From positions 1-5,626 of the forward strand of contig JBLHOS010000115.1 of NCBI GenBank assembly GCA_047623825.1: a stretch of DNA of 5,626 nt, written 5' to 3'. Positions 1-4,902 of the stretch are shown in pieces. A program made the translations under genes and the position numbers. Every line of letters begins with the position of its first letter. The first letter of the stretch is position 1. Source of the stretch: JBLHOS01 sp047623825 (GTDB taxonomy: Bacteria > Pseudomonadota > Alphaproteobacteria > Rhodobacterales > Rhodobacteraceae). The notes beneath the pieces are model-generated. The model was not told the DNA's origin. It did not search any database and worked only from the letters and a program-made list of their open reading frames with translations.

Positions 1-399
1 GGGAGGAGGAATCTAGCTGGTGCGGACATCGGTGCCAATCGCACCGAACGGCGGCAAAGACCCTGAAGTGATCGATGCTGCGGCATGTACATTTCTACAT
101 GAAGGGCGGATTGCCGACCTTCGCTGCAATCGTGAACTAAATGGGGAACTTGAAGAAAGCGGACGCTCAGGGGTTACGACCCAGCTTTTTACGATGTGCA
201 TACGCAGCGAAGGTCAGCAACGAGCCCAAACTGTCAGTTTTTGGAGTCGCCGCGAATGGCCGCTATCCTAGTGCGTTGATGCTGACGTGACGACGGCTTT
301 GAACCCAATTTGCCAATAGCGGCTTATGCCTGACGTTTGGTGAAGTTTTTGAGGCGACCATTTATCAAAGCAATTGCGAAAGAAATAGAAAATTGGGTG
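1..399. other. Non-coding stretch downstream of arsH
   Basis: No convincing gene is visible on either strand. The open frames here lack family motifs, ribosome binding sites and plausible composition. Small inverted repeats are present: TCGGTGC/GCACCGA at 29-47 with a 5-nt loop, and CATGTA/TACATG at 84-101 with a 6-nt loop. A 9-bp pair, ACCCAATTT at 303-311 and AAATTGGGT at 390-398, brackets the first 95 bases after the arsH stop. None is followed by a T-run on the minus strand, so no intrinsic terminator for the operon can be named. The minus-strand reading resembles the degenerate gene-like intergenic sequence common in roseobacters; this is an impression from memory. Confidence 0.6.
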
Positions 400-1110
400 T
401 CACATTGCCGTTTGGTTGACGCGCTTCATCAAGGCCTCACCAGTTTCTTTACGTTCGGTGTAGCGCTCGACAAGATAATCAGAGCGACCGCGCGTCAGAA
501 GTGTGAACTTAACCAATTCCTCCATGACATCGACCATGCGGTCATAGTTTGGCGATGGCTTCATCCGTTCGTTATCGTCAAATTCAAGAAACGCTTTGGG
601 TGTCGAAGATTGATTGGGAATTGTTATGAGCCGCATCCAGCGACCAAGTATCCGCAGTTGATTAACGGTGTTGAAACTTTGCGACCCGCCGTTGACCTGC
701 ATCACCGCAAGCGTCTTACCCTGAGTCGGGCGCACAGCCCCTAAAGAAAGCGGTATCCAGTCGATTTGCGACTTCATGATACCTGTCATGGCCCCGTGGC
801 GTTCGGGGGAGCACCAAACCATGCCTTCACTCCAAGTTACCAGATCGCGCAACTCCTGCACCTTAGGGTGAGACGCGTCTGTATCGTCTGGCATTGGCAA
901 GCCACTTGGATCAAACGTCTTGGTGTCTGCCCCGAGGCGCGTCAGAACACGCGCGGCTTCTTGGGTCATCAAACGGCTGAAAGATCGGTCCCGAAGCGAC
1001 CCGTAAAGCAACAAGATACGCGGTGCGTGGTCTGGTTCATCGTTGGAATGCAATCGAGCAGGGTCAATGGTGTGGAAATGGTCGTCTGCAATGTTGGGCG
1101 TGTCGGTCAT
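400..1110 (-). CDS. arsH: ArsH, NADPH-dependent FMN reductase / organoarsenical oxidase
   Basis: This 236-residue protein is a full-length ArsH, a cytosolic flavodoxin-fold enzyme. Known members use FMN and NADPH and oxidise trivalent organoarsenicals such as methylarsenite to the less toxic pentavalent forms. The FMN phosphate loop GSLRDRSFSR is at residues 37-46. The family block SPERHGAMTGIMKSQIDW spans 101-118, followed by GAVRPTQGKTLAVMQVNGGS at 124-143, and then further family blocks such as GRWMR, IPNQSS and VMEELVKFTLLTR. The ATG overlaps the stop of the PatB-like gene in an ATGA, with a weak AAGG upstream, so its translation probably depends on coupling. It is the last gene of the operon. 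The roughly 30-residue N-terminal extension before the flavodoxin core is normal for the family. Identification is secure; the natural substrate is not shown by the sequence. Confidence 0.96.
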   Translation of the reverse strand: MTDTPNIADDHFHTIDPARLHSNDEPDHAPRILLLYGSLRDRSFSRLMTQEAARVLTRLGADTKTFDPSGLPMPDDTDASHPKVQELRDLVTWSEGMVWCSPERHGAMTGIMKSQIDWIPLSLGAVRPTQGKTLAVMQVNGGSQSFNTVNQLRILGRWMRLITIPNQSSTPKAFLEFDDNERMKPSPNYDRMVDVMEELVKFTLLTRGRSDYLVERYTERKETGEALMKRVNQTAM

Positions 1111-2300
1111 TTCGTAGCCTTTCGGGTATTTGAGATAGCGTCAATCAGGGCATCCAGCGCGTGATCCAGTTGCGCACGGGGACATGCAATATTCAGTCGC
1201 CCGAACCCTGCACCGCCATCGCCAAACGCGACACCACGGGTAATGGCCCATGAAGCGTCCCGCCTTAGAAACTGCGTCAATTCATCTTGCTCGAGGCCCA
1301 ATGCGCGAAAATCCAGCCAAAGCAAAAAGGTGCCTTCTGGCTCGATAAAGGTGACATCCGGCACATCGCCAATCCGGTCACGTACCAAGGCAAGGTTGTC
1401 CGCGATATACGCCGTGACAGCATCCAGCCATCCACTGCCATTCTGATACGCGGCCTCCATTGCGACGCTCGCGAAGGCATTGTTTTTATTCACGGTCAGG
1501 CGGCTGTTTTCGACCTTAAACGCATCGCGGCGCGCCGGGTCAGGCACCACCGTGAATGCGCTGCAACACGCCGCGATATTAAAGCTTTTGGCGGGTGATA
1601 GGCAGGTGATGCTATTGAGTGCATCCTCATGCGAGATTGAAGAAAACGGGGTATATTCATGGCCTGCAAATGTGATGTCGCCGTGGATTTCATCCGATAC
1701 AACCACAACGCCGTGCTTTCGACAGATCGCACCAAGTTGGGCCAATTCCGCTTTGGACCAGACACGGCCAACAGGATTGTGTGGGTTGCACAGAAACAAC
1801 ATTTTTGTGCGCGAATTTGCCGCGCAGGTTTCAAGTCCGTCAAAATCCATTTCATAGCGACCACTCAATAGGATCAACGGGTTAGTCACCATATGGCGGC
1901 CGTTTTCTGCGATGATGTCGGCGAAGTCGAAAAAGACGGGTGGCTGGACAATGATACCGTCACCGAGATCCGTAAACAGATTTGCTGCCATGGAAAGGCT
2001 ATTGAGCACATTGGGCGCACGCAGAATATGCTCAGGGTCCGTAGTCCAGCCGTGCCGCATCTGCAGCCAATTCGTGAGCGCGGGCATCAAACCATCCGGC
2101 ACTGCTTCATACCCAAAAATACCGTGGGCCAAGCGCCCTGCCAACGCGTCCAACACAACAGGTGGCGCGCGAAAATCCATGTCGGCCACACCAGCAGCAA
2201 ACAGGTCCATCCCATCCGCGCCAAGAACCATCCGGTGCACTTTGAGCGCAGGAACCTCGCGGCGGTTGATTACCTCGTCAAAATCAAAGCTTTCAGTCAT
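1107..2300 (-). CDS. PatB/MalY-type PLP-dependent C-S lyase (aminotransferase fold I)
   Basis: A 397-residue cytosolic PLP enzyme, close to the usual 385-395 residues of PatB and MalY. These enzymes cleave the C-S bond of cystathionine or cysteine S-conjugates by beta-elimination, giving a thiol, pyruvate and ammonia; some members are annotated as aminotransferases. Landmarks are the N-terminal FDFDEVINRR (5-14), VADMDFRAPP (38-47), FGYEAVPDG (62-70), CNPHNPVGRVW (171-181, with Asn175), SDEIHGD (202-208, with Asp203 for the pyridine nitrogen) and SPAKSFN (235-241) with Lys238 as the PLP lysine. RLNIACPR (368-375) carries the probable carboxylate-binding Arg368. I chose the ATG at 2300 over the one at 2354 because family homology begins there and GGAGG lies 9 nt upstream. 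It overlaps the aquaporin by 8 bp and arsH by 4 bp. PatB-like enzymes are not standard ars operon members. The family is certain; the substrate is unknown. Confidence 0.9.
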   Translation of the reverse strand: MTESFDFDEVINRREVPALKVHRMVLGADGMDLFAAGVADMDFRAPPVVLDALAGRLAHGIFGYEAVPDGLMPALTNWLQMRHGWTTDPEHILRAPNVLNSLSMAANLFTDLGDGIIVQPPVFFDFADIIAENGRHMVTNPLILLSGRYEMDFDGLETCAANSRTKMLFLCNPHNPVGRVWSKAELAQLGAICRKHGVVVVSDEIHGDITFAGHEYTPFSSISHEDALNSITCLSPAKSFNIAACCSAFTVVPDPARRDAFKVENSRLTVNKNNAFASVAMEAAYQNGSGWLDAVTAYIADNLALVRDRIGDVPDVTFIEPEGTFLLWLDFRALGLEQDELTQFLRRDASWAITRGVAFGDGGAGFGRLNIACPRAQLDHALDALIDAISNTRKATK

Positions 2301-2958
2301 TTTCGGTGTCCTCCAAAAACCAACCAAAGAACCAAGTCGCCAAAACCGCCGCAACTAGTTGGATGGCAATGAAGGCCACTACATCAGTGGGCGCGATCCC
2401 TGCGAACGTGTCGGAAAACCCGCGTGCGATTGTCACGGCTGGGTTCGCAAATGACGTTGAAGAGGTGAACCAGTAGGCGGCCGTAATGTATAGCCCGACC
2501 GCCATCGGCACAGCGGTAGGTCGCGCCTTGATGCAGGCGTGGATCGTACCCACCAAACCAAAGGTTGCCACAAACTCTCCGGCCCATTGACCGATACCAC
2601 TACGGATCGTGGTTGAAGGGTCGATCAGTGGGTGTTCAAACATTACATGCGCTGCCAGCACACCCATGATGCCACCAAACACCTGCGCTATCACATAGAG
2701 CCCAGCATCACGCTTTTCGATTTCGCACCGCATGGCAAAGCTAAGGGTCACCGCCGGATTGAAATGCGCGCCCGAAATTGGCCCAAAGATAGTAATCAAA
2801 ACCACAAGGATCGCGCCAGTTGGTATCGTATTGCCCAACAACGCAATCGCCACGTTCCCGTCGGCCAATCGTTCAGCCATGATCCCAGAGCCAATGACCG
2901 TCGCGAGCAGTGAAAAAGTTCCCAGCCATTCGGCCATCAACCGTCTTTCAAGTGTCAT
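2293..2958 (-). CDS. aqpS: AqpS-like aquaporin/aquaglyceroporin channel of an ars operon
   Basis: This is a 221-residue inner-membrane channel of the MIP family with about six hydrophobic helices and the two expected half-helix NPA motifs, HFNPAVT (NPA at 67-69) and FANPAVT (NPA at 172-174). The N-terminal AEWLGTF (9-15) and GEFVATFG (127-134) are the paired repeat signatures. The residue after the second NPA is Val175, where typical aquaporins and GlpF have the selectivity-filter arginine. As I recall, the same Arg-to-Val change occurs in Sinorhizobium meliloti AqpS, which passes arsenite out of the cell. AGGGGA lies 6 nt before the ATG. The start overlaps the stop of the short EutB-like remnant (ATGA) and the end overlaps the C-S lyase (ATGACTGA). 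Co-transcription with arsH and divergence from arsR support a metalloid role. No arsenite pump or arsenate reductase is in the window. Confidence 0.92.
   Translation of the reverse strand: MTLERRLMAEWLGTFSLLATVIGSGIMAERLADGNVAIALLGNTIPTGAILVVLITIFGPISGAHFNPAVTLSFAMRCEIEKRDAGLYVIAQVFGGIMGVLAAHVMFEHPLIDPSTTIRSGIGQWAGEFVATFGLVGTIHACIKARPTAVPMAVGLYITAAYWFTSSTSFANPAVTIARGFSDTFAGIAPTDVVAFIAIQLVAAVLATWFFGWFLEDTEND
2310..2314 (-). promoter_or_regulatory. Ribosome binding site of the C-S lyase gene
   Basis: GGAGG on the minus strand lies 9 nt before the ATG at 2300, inside the end of the aquaporin gene. It decides the start in favour of 2300 over the upstream in-frame ATG at 2354, which would add 18 residues without family similarity. 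Confidence 0.8.
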
Positions 2959-3068
2959 TTTGCGTCCCCTACATCCATGCTCTCAAACACGGGTGTGCGT
3001 ACAACGATACCGACAAGAGCCGTGGCTGCACCACGAATGTCCTCAAGCATAAAAGGATGTATGGTCAT
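2955..3068 (-). pseudogene. 37-codon 5' remnant of a threonine-dehydratase/EutB-type PLP gene
   Basis: A short reading frame fills the gap between the deacylase and the aquaporin exactly. It begins with an ATG that overlaps the deacylase stop (ATGA) and ends with a TGA that overlaps the aquaporin ATG (AATGA). The 37-residue product contains LEDIRGAATALVGIVVRTPV (residues 8-27). This fits the start of fold-type II serine/threonine dehydratases (pattern I-R-x-A-x4-L-x-G-x-V-x-R-T-P-[VL]), a group that includes EutB of ectoine/hydroxyectoine catabolism. Homology fades after about residue 30, where the aquaporin ribosome binding site begins. The PLP lysine, normally some 20-30 residues further on, is absent, so the peptide cannot be an active enzyme. 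It may still serve as a translational bridge. The frame is certain. The family call is good but rests on about 20 residues; EutB versus another dehydratase is undecided. Confidence 0.68.
2965..2970 (-). promoter_or_regulatory. Ribosome binding site of the aquaporin gene
   Basis: AGGGGA on the minus strand, 6 nt before the aquaporin ATG. It lies inside the last codons of the 37-codon remnant, about where dehydratase similarity stops. That suggests the breakpoint kept the aquaporin's native translation start. Confidence 0.7.
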
Positions 3069-4084
3069 GTTTTTGCGCCACGTTGGGCAGCATCAGACGC
3101 AATCTGAAACACCGCATCGCCGCGCACGACCTGCGCCATCGCCCGCTTGCACAAGACAATGCCTCCGTAAGGCGAGACGATCATGTCCGGTTCTGACATA
3201 GGCGTGTCTGGGTGGTGAATGCGTCCAACAACTTCGCCAACTGACACATCTTCCCCGATGGATTTAAGAGATTCGAAAAGGCCTGCTGCATAAGAGAAAA
3301 CTGACCCCTGCGCGTTCAGTTCACGCGTGCCCTGCACTGCATCCAGCTTATAGTCGGGCAACATATCAAGCGAGTGCAGGATGCGGCGCAATCCGCGTTC
3401 GGTTCGCTGCAGAACGTCAGGCGTGACTTCACCGCCACCGCCAAGTTCGGCCATAACATTAATCACGCCATTGCGATTGGCTGCACCCATCGCGGTTCTT
3501 GCGGTGCTGTTGCGCCCGCCACCACCTGTGAAAACCCAAGCATAAGGCAAATCAAATGCGTCTTGAATGCGGACCAGCGCCTCAGCCTCCGCTAGGCTAT
3601 GTCCTTGTCCTCGCAGCAATGTCGGGGGGTAAAAAAGCGAACTGCCCCCCGAATGAAGGTCAATCGCATAGTCGGCCAAGGGCATGAGTATGTCCTCGAT
3701 ATAATGCGCAATCATTTCAGTTGGACTGCCCGCCGCATTGCCGGGAAACAGGCGATTGAGGTTGCCTTCATCTATGGGCGATGTCCGCAAACCAGCCTGC
3801 GCGGCGGGATAATTCACCATCGGCACCAAGATTAAACGACCGCGAACATCGGCAGGGTCCAATTCGCGTGCAAGGTTAGATACCGCAATCTGGCCTTCGT
3901 ATTCATCCCCATGAGTGCCCGCCATGATCATAAGCGTTGGCCCCGCGCCGTTCTTGATTGAAACGATGGGCACTGGAATCCAGCCATATGCTGATCGGTG
4001 AACAGAATTTGGCACCCGCAGAAATCCGGCGTGTTTTCCACTTGCCTCAAAGTCCACCTCGGACGTAATCAAAGTTCCGGTCAT
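3065..4084 (-). CDS. DoeB/EutE-type zinc deacylase (succinylglutamate desuccinylase/aspartoacylase family)
   Basis: A 339-residue cytosolic metallohydrolase of the AstE/AspA family, which removes acyl groups from N-acyl amino acids. It most resembles the DoeB/EutE group that deacetylates N-acetyl-2,4-diaminobutyrate in ectoine breakdown, with SVHRSAYGWIPVPI (27-40) and AGLRTSPIDEGNLNRLFPG (97-115) typical of it. Zinc ligands are His58 and Glu61 in GTHGDEYEG (56-64) and His144 in IDLHSGG (141-147). Glu213 in MAELGGGGE (211-219) is the probable catalytic base. I chose the ATG at 4084 because AGGTGGGGGGA lies upstream; the in-frame ATG at 4105 lacks any Shine-Dalgarno and lies inside a probable operator. 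It is the first gene of the ArsR-flanked operon and ends in an ATGA overlap with the dehydratase remnant. The family also includes aminoacylase 3, which deacetylates mercapturates, so an S-conjugate substrate is an alternative. Confidence 0.88.
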   Translation of the reverse strand: MTGTLITSEVDFEASGKHAGFLRVPNSVHRSAYGWIPVPIVSIKNGAGPTLMIMAGTHGDEYEGQIAVSNLARELDPADVRGRLILVPMVNYPAAQAGLRTSPIDEGNLNRLFPGNAAGSPTEMIAHYIEDILMPLADYAIDLHSGGSSLFYPPTLLRGQGHSLAEAEALVRIQDAFDLPYAWVFTGGGGRNSTARTAMGAANRNGVINVMAELGGGGEVTPDVLQRTERGLRRILHSLDMLPDYKLDAVQGTRELNAQGSVFSYAAGLFESLKSIGEDVSVGEVVGRIHHPDTPMSEPDMIVSPYGGIVLCKRAMAQVVRGDAVFQIASDAAQRGAKT

Positions 4085-4094
4085 AGGAGTCCCC

Positions 4095-4100
4095 CCACCT
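4095..4100 (-). promoter_or_regulatory. Ribosome binding site of the deacylase gene
   Basis: AGGTGG on the minus strand, continued by a run of G and an A, lies about 10 nt before the ATG at 4084. It supports that start over the ATG at 4105. Confidence 0.65.
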
Positions 4101-4103
4101 AAC

Positions 4104-4123
4104 ATTTCGGTAAACGCCGAATT
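4104..4123. promoter_or_regulatory. Operator 1: inverted repeat ATTTCGG-N6-CCGAATT, deacylase side
   Basis: Two 7-base arms match at 6 of 7 positions around a 6-base spacer, and a further C-G pair (4103/4124) flanks them. It shares the left arm, spacing and core of the perfect copy next to arsR. It sits between the probable minus-strand -10 region and the deacylase ribosome binding site, so a protein bound here would block transcription of the deacylase-aquaporin-lyase-arsH operon. ArsR proteins are dimers that bind such dyads; assignment to this ArsR is inferred from position and duplication. Confidence 0.75.
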
Positions 4124-4129
4124 GATTCA

Positions 4130-4158
4130 GGGCTAATTCAGCCATAATGGCTTGTCAA
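4130..4158 (-). promoter_or_regulatory. Probable promoter of the deacylase-arsH operon
   Basis: On the minus strand a perfect -35 hexamer TTGACA (4158-4153) is followed after 17 nt by a weak -10 candidate TAGCCC (4135-4130). The start would fall near 4123, at the edge of operator 1. The -35 is strong but the -10 is poor, so the assignment is tentative. Confidence 0.5.
4140..4152. promoter_or_regulatory. Central palindrome AGCCAT-A-ATGGCT between the operators
   Basis: A perfect 6-bp inverted repeat around a single central base lies almost midway between the two operators (centre 4146, operator midpoint 4145). It falls in the -35/-10 spacer of the probable deacylase promoter. It does not share the ATTTCGG sequence, so it could be a site for another regulator or chance. 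Confidence 0.45.
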
Positions 4159-4180
4159 GTTTCGTTATTTCGGGCAATAC
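4152..4180 (+). promoter_or_regulatory. Probable promoter of arsR, overlapping the divergent -35
   Basis: TTGTCA (4152-4157), a 5/6 match to the -35 consensus, is followed after 17 nt by CAATAC (4175-4180), a poor -10 that lies inside operator 2. The -35 boxes of the two divergent promoters share the same CTTGTCAAG. The predicted start would be at or next to the A of the arsR ATG, giving little or no 5' leader. Confidence 0.4.
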
Positions 4181-4186
4181 CGAAAT
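4167..4186. promoter_or_regulatory. Operator 2: perfect inverted repeat ATTTCGG-N6-CCGAAAT, arsR side
   Basis: Seven-base arms match perfectly around a 6-base spacer. A further T-A pair (4166/4187) extends the dyad to 8 bp per arm, the last base being the A of the arsR ATG. The site overlaps the expected -10 region and transcription start of arsR, which fits autorepression. Its centre is 63 bp from the centre of operator 1, close to six helical turns, so dimers at both sites would lie on the same DNA face. Confidence 0.8.
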
Positions 4187-4525
4187 ATGGAGCAACCCAA
4201 CGCCATCGAAGCCTTTGCAGCCCTCGCGCAACCAACCCGAATTGCGGCGTTCCGCTTGTTAGTCAGGGTTGGCCCAGCGGGATTACCAGCCTTGGAAATT
4301 TCTAGGCAATTAGGCACAAAGCCTTCCACGTTATCAGGGCATTTATCTATCCTAAAACGCGCTGGCGTCCTTACTGCCACGCGTCATCAGCGCGAAATTC
4401 ACTACGCAGCCAACCTTGGAACTGTGAACGCGCTCGTCCAATTCCTGATAGCTGACTGTTGTGGCGGAAAAATAGAAAACTGCACCGAGATCGTAGCGCT
4501 CCTTGATCGACAGCCAAATACCTAA
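4187..4525 (+). CDS. arsR: ArsR-family arsenic-responsive repressor with C-terminal cysteine site
   Basis: This 112-residue winged-helix repressor binds operator DNA as a dimer and is released when trivalent arsenic (or antimony) binds. The N-terminal AIEAFAALAQPTRIAAFRLL (6-25) is typical ArsR. The recognition helix lies around STLSGHLSILKRAG (47-60) and the wing around 61-75. The E. coli-type metal motif CVC in helix 3 is absent. Instead Cys91, Cys92 and Cys99 form DCCGGKIENC near the C-terminus, like the C-terminal As(III) site of Acidithiobacillus ferrooxidans ArsR. The ATG directly abuts operator 2 and has no Shine-Dalgarno; homology begins right there, so the start is probably correct and the mRNA may be leaderless. 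It is transcribed divergently from the deacylase operon and is expected to repress both promoters. Confidence 0.93.
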   Translation: MEQPNAIEAFAALAQPTRIAAFRLLVRVGPAGLPALEISRQLGTKPSTLSGHLSILKRAGVLTATRHQREIHYAANLGTVNALVQFLIADCCGGKIENCTEIVALLDRQPNT

Positions 4526-4902
4526 AGCGAACATCCTACTCGCCACTTCAAACGGCAGCAAAGTCCCGCTTCTGCGACATTGAAGGGCTAGAAATACTGC
4601 GCTGTGCATGAATGTCGGCTTTGTGGAAGCTGCGCCGCAGCATCGGATGGCACGGCCAATGTCCGGTAAGGGCCGAAAGCAGACCTGCGAACCCGTCCAG
4701 CTGTGAGAGCAAGCCGCGAATGGTCACTCTGATCAGACCCATAAATCGGGACCGCTTTTAGGACCATTCTTGATCAAGCGGCATAGCGTAAGTATCTATA
4801 ATTGCATGGATAAATTGTGTTGATGATTGCCTCTTCTGGGCACCACTATTTTCTGATAACTTATTGATATTCCTTCGAGATTAACCATCGGAGGCTATCA
4901 CC
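4526..4902. other. Non-coding stretch between arsR and the integrase remnant
   Basis: I see no gene in these 377 bases. The open minus-strand frame at 4548-4742 has no ribosome binding site or family motif. No stem-loop with a T-run follows arsR. CTTGATCAAG at 4769-4778 is a perfect 10-bp palindrome, and CCGCTT (4752-4757) pairs with AAGCGG (4776-4781). The part around 4610-4740 has the look of degenerate roseobacter intergenic sequence. It shares the 12-mer GCCGCAGCATCG with the minus strand of 73-84 and the 11-mer GCCGCGAATGG with the plus strand near 250, at the other end of the window. Base composition becomes more AT-rich from about 4790. Confidence 0.6.
4797..4802 (+). promoter_or_regulatory. 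Candidate -10 element upstream of the integrase remnant
   Basis: A perfect TATAAT lies in an AT-rich stretch about 95 nt before the integrase GTG. No good -35 occurs at the standard 16-18 nt spacing; the nearest, TTGATC at 4770-4775, is 21 nt away. A promoter for the integrase is plausible but unproven. Confidence 0.3.

Noticed and set aside
29..47. Stem TCGGTGC/GCACCGA considered as an intrinsic terminator
   Set aside because: No T-run follows on either strand, and it is more than 350 bases past the arsH stop.
13..271. Two opposing frames of 62 and 83 codons near the left edge
   Set aside because: There is no ribosome binding site, no motif and low-quality composition; the region reads as degenerate intergenic DNA.
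303..398. ACCCAATTT/AAATTGGGT pair after arsH considered as a terminator or structured RNA
   Set aside because: The arms are only 9 bp, A/T-rich and separated by 78 bases without a supporting internal fold.
337..744. 135-codon open frame on the plus strand antisense to the end of arsH
   Set aside because: It is the shadow of the strongly supported arsH frame and shows no family motif; its ATG has no convincing ribosome binding site.
1893..2372. Long plus-strand frames (up to 159 codons) opposite the C-S lyase and the aquaporin end
   Set aside because: They lie antisense to motif-rich genes, and their translations show no recognisable domain.
4548..4742. 64-codon minus-strand frame downstream of arsR
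   Set aside because: It has no start signal or domain, and the sequence resembles recurring intergenic debris.
4526..4902. Search for a tRNA, attachment site or insertion sequence near the integrase
   Set aside because: No cloverleaf, direct repeat pair or transposase frame is visible within the window.
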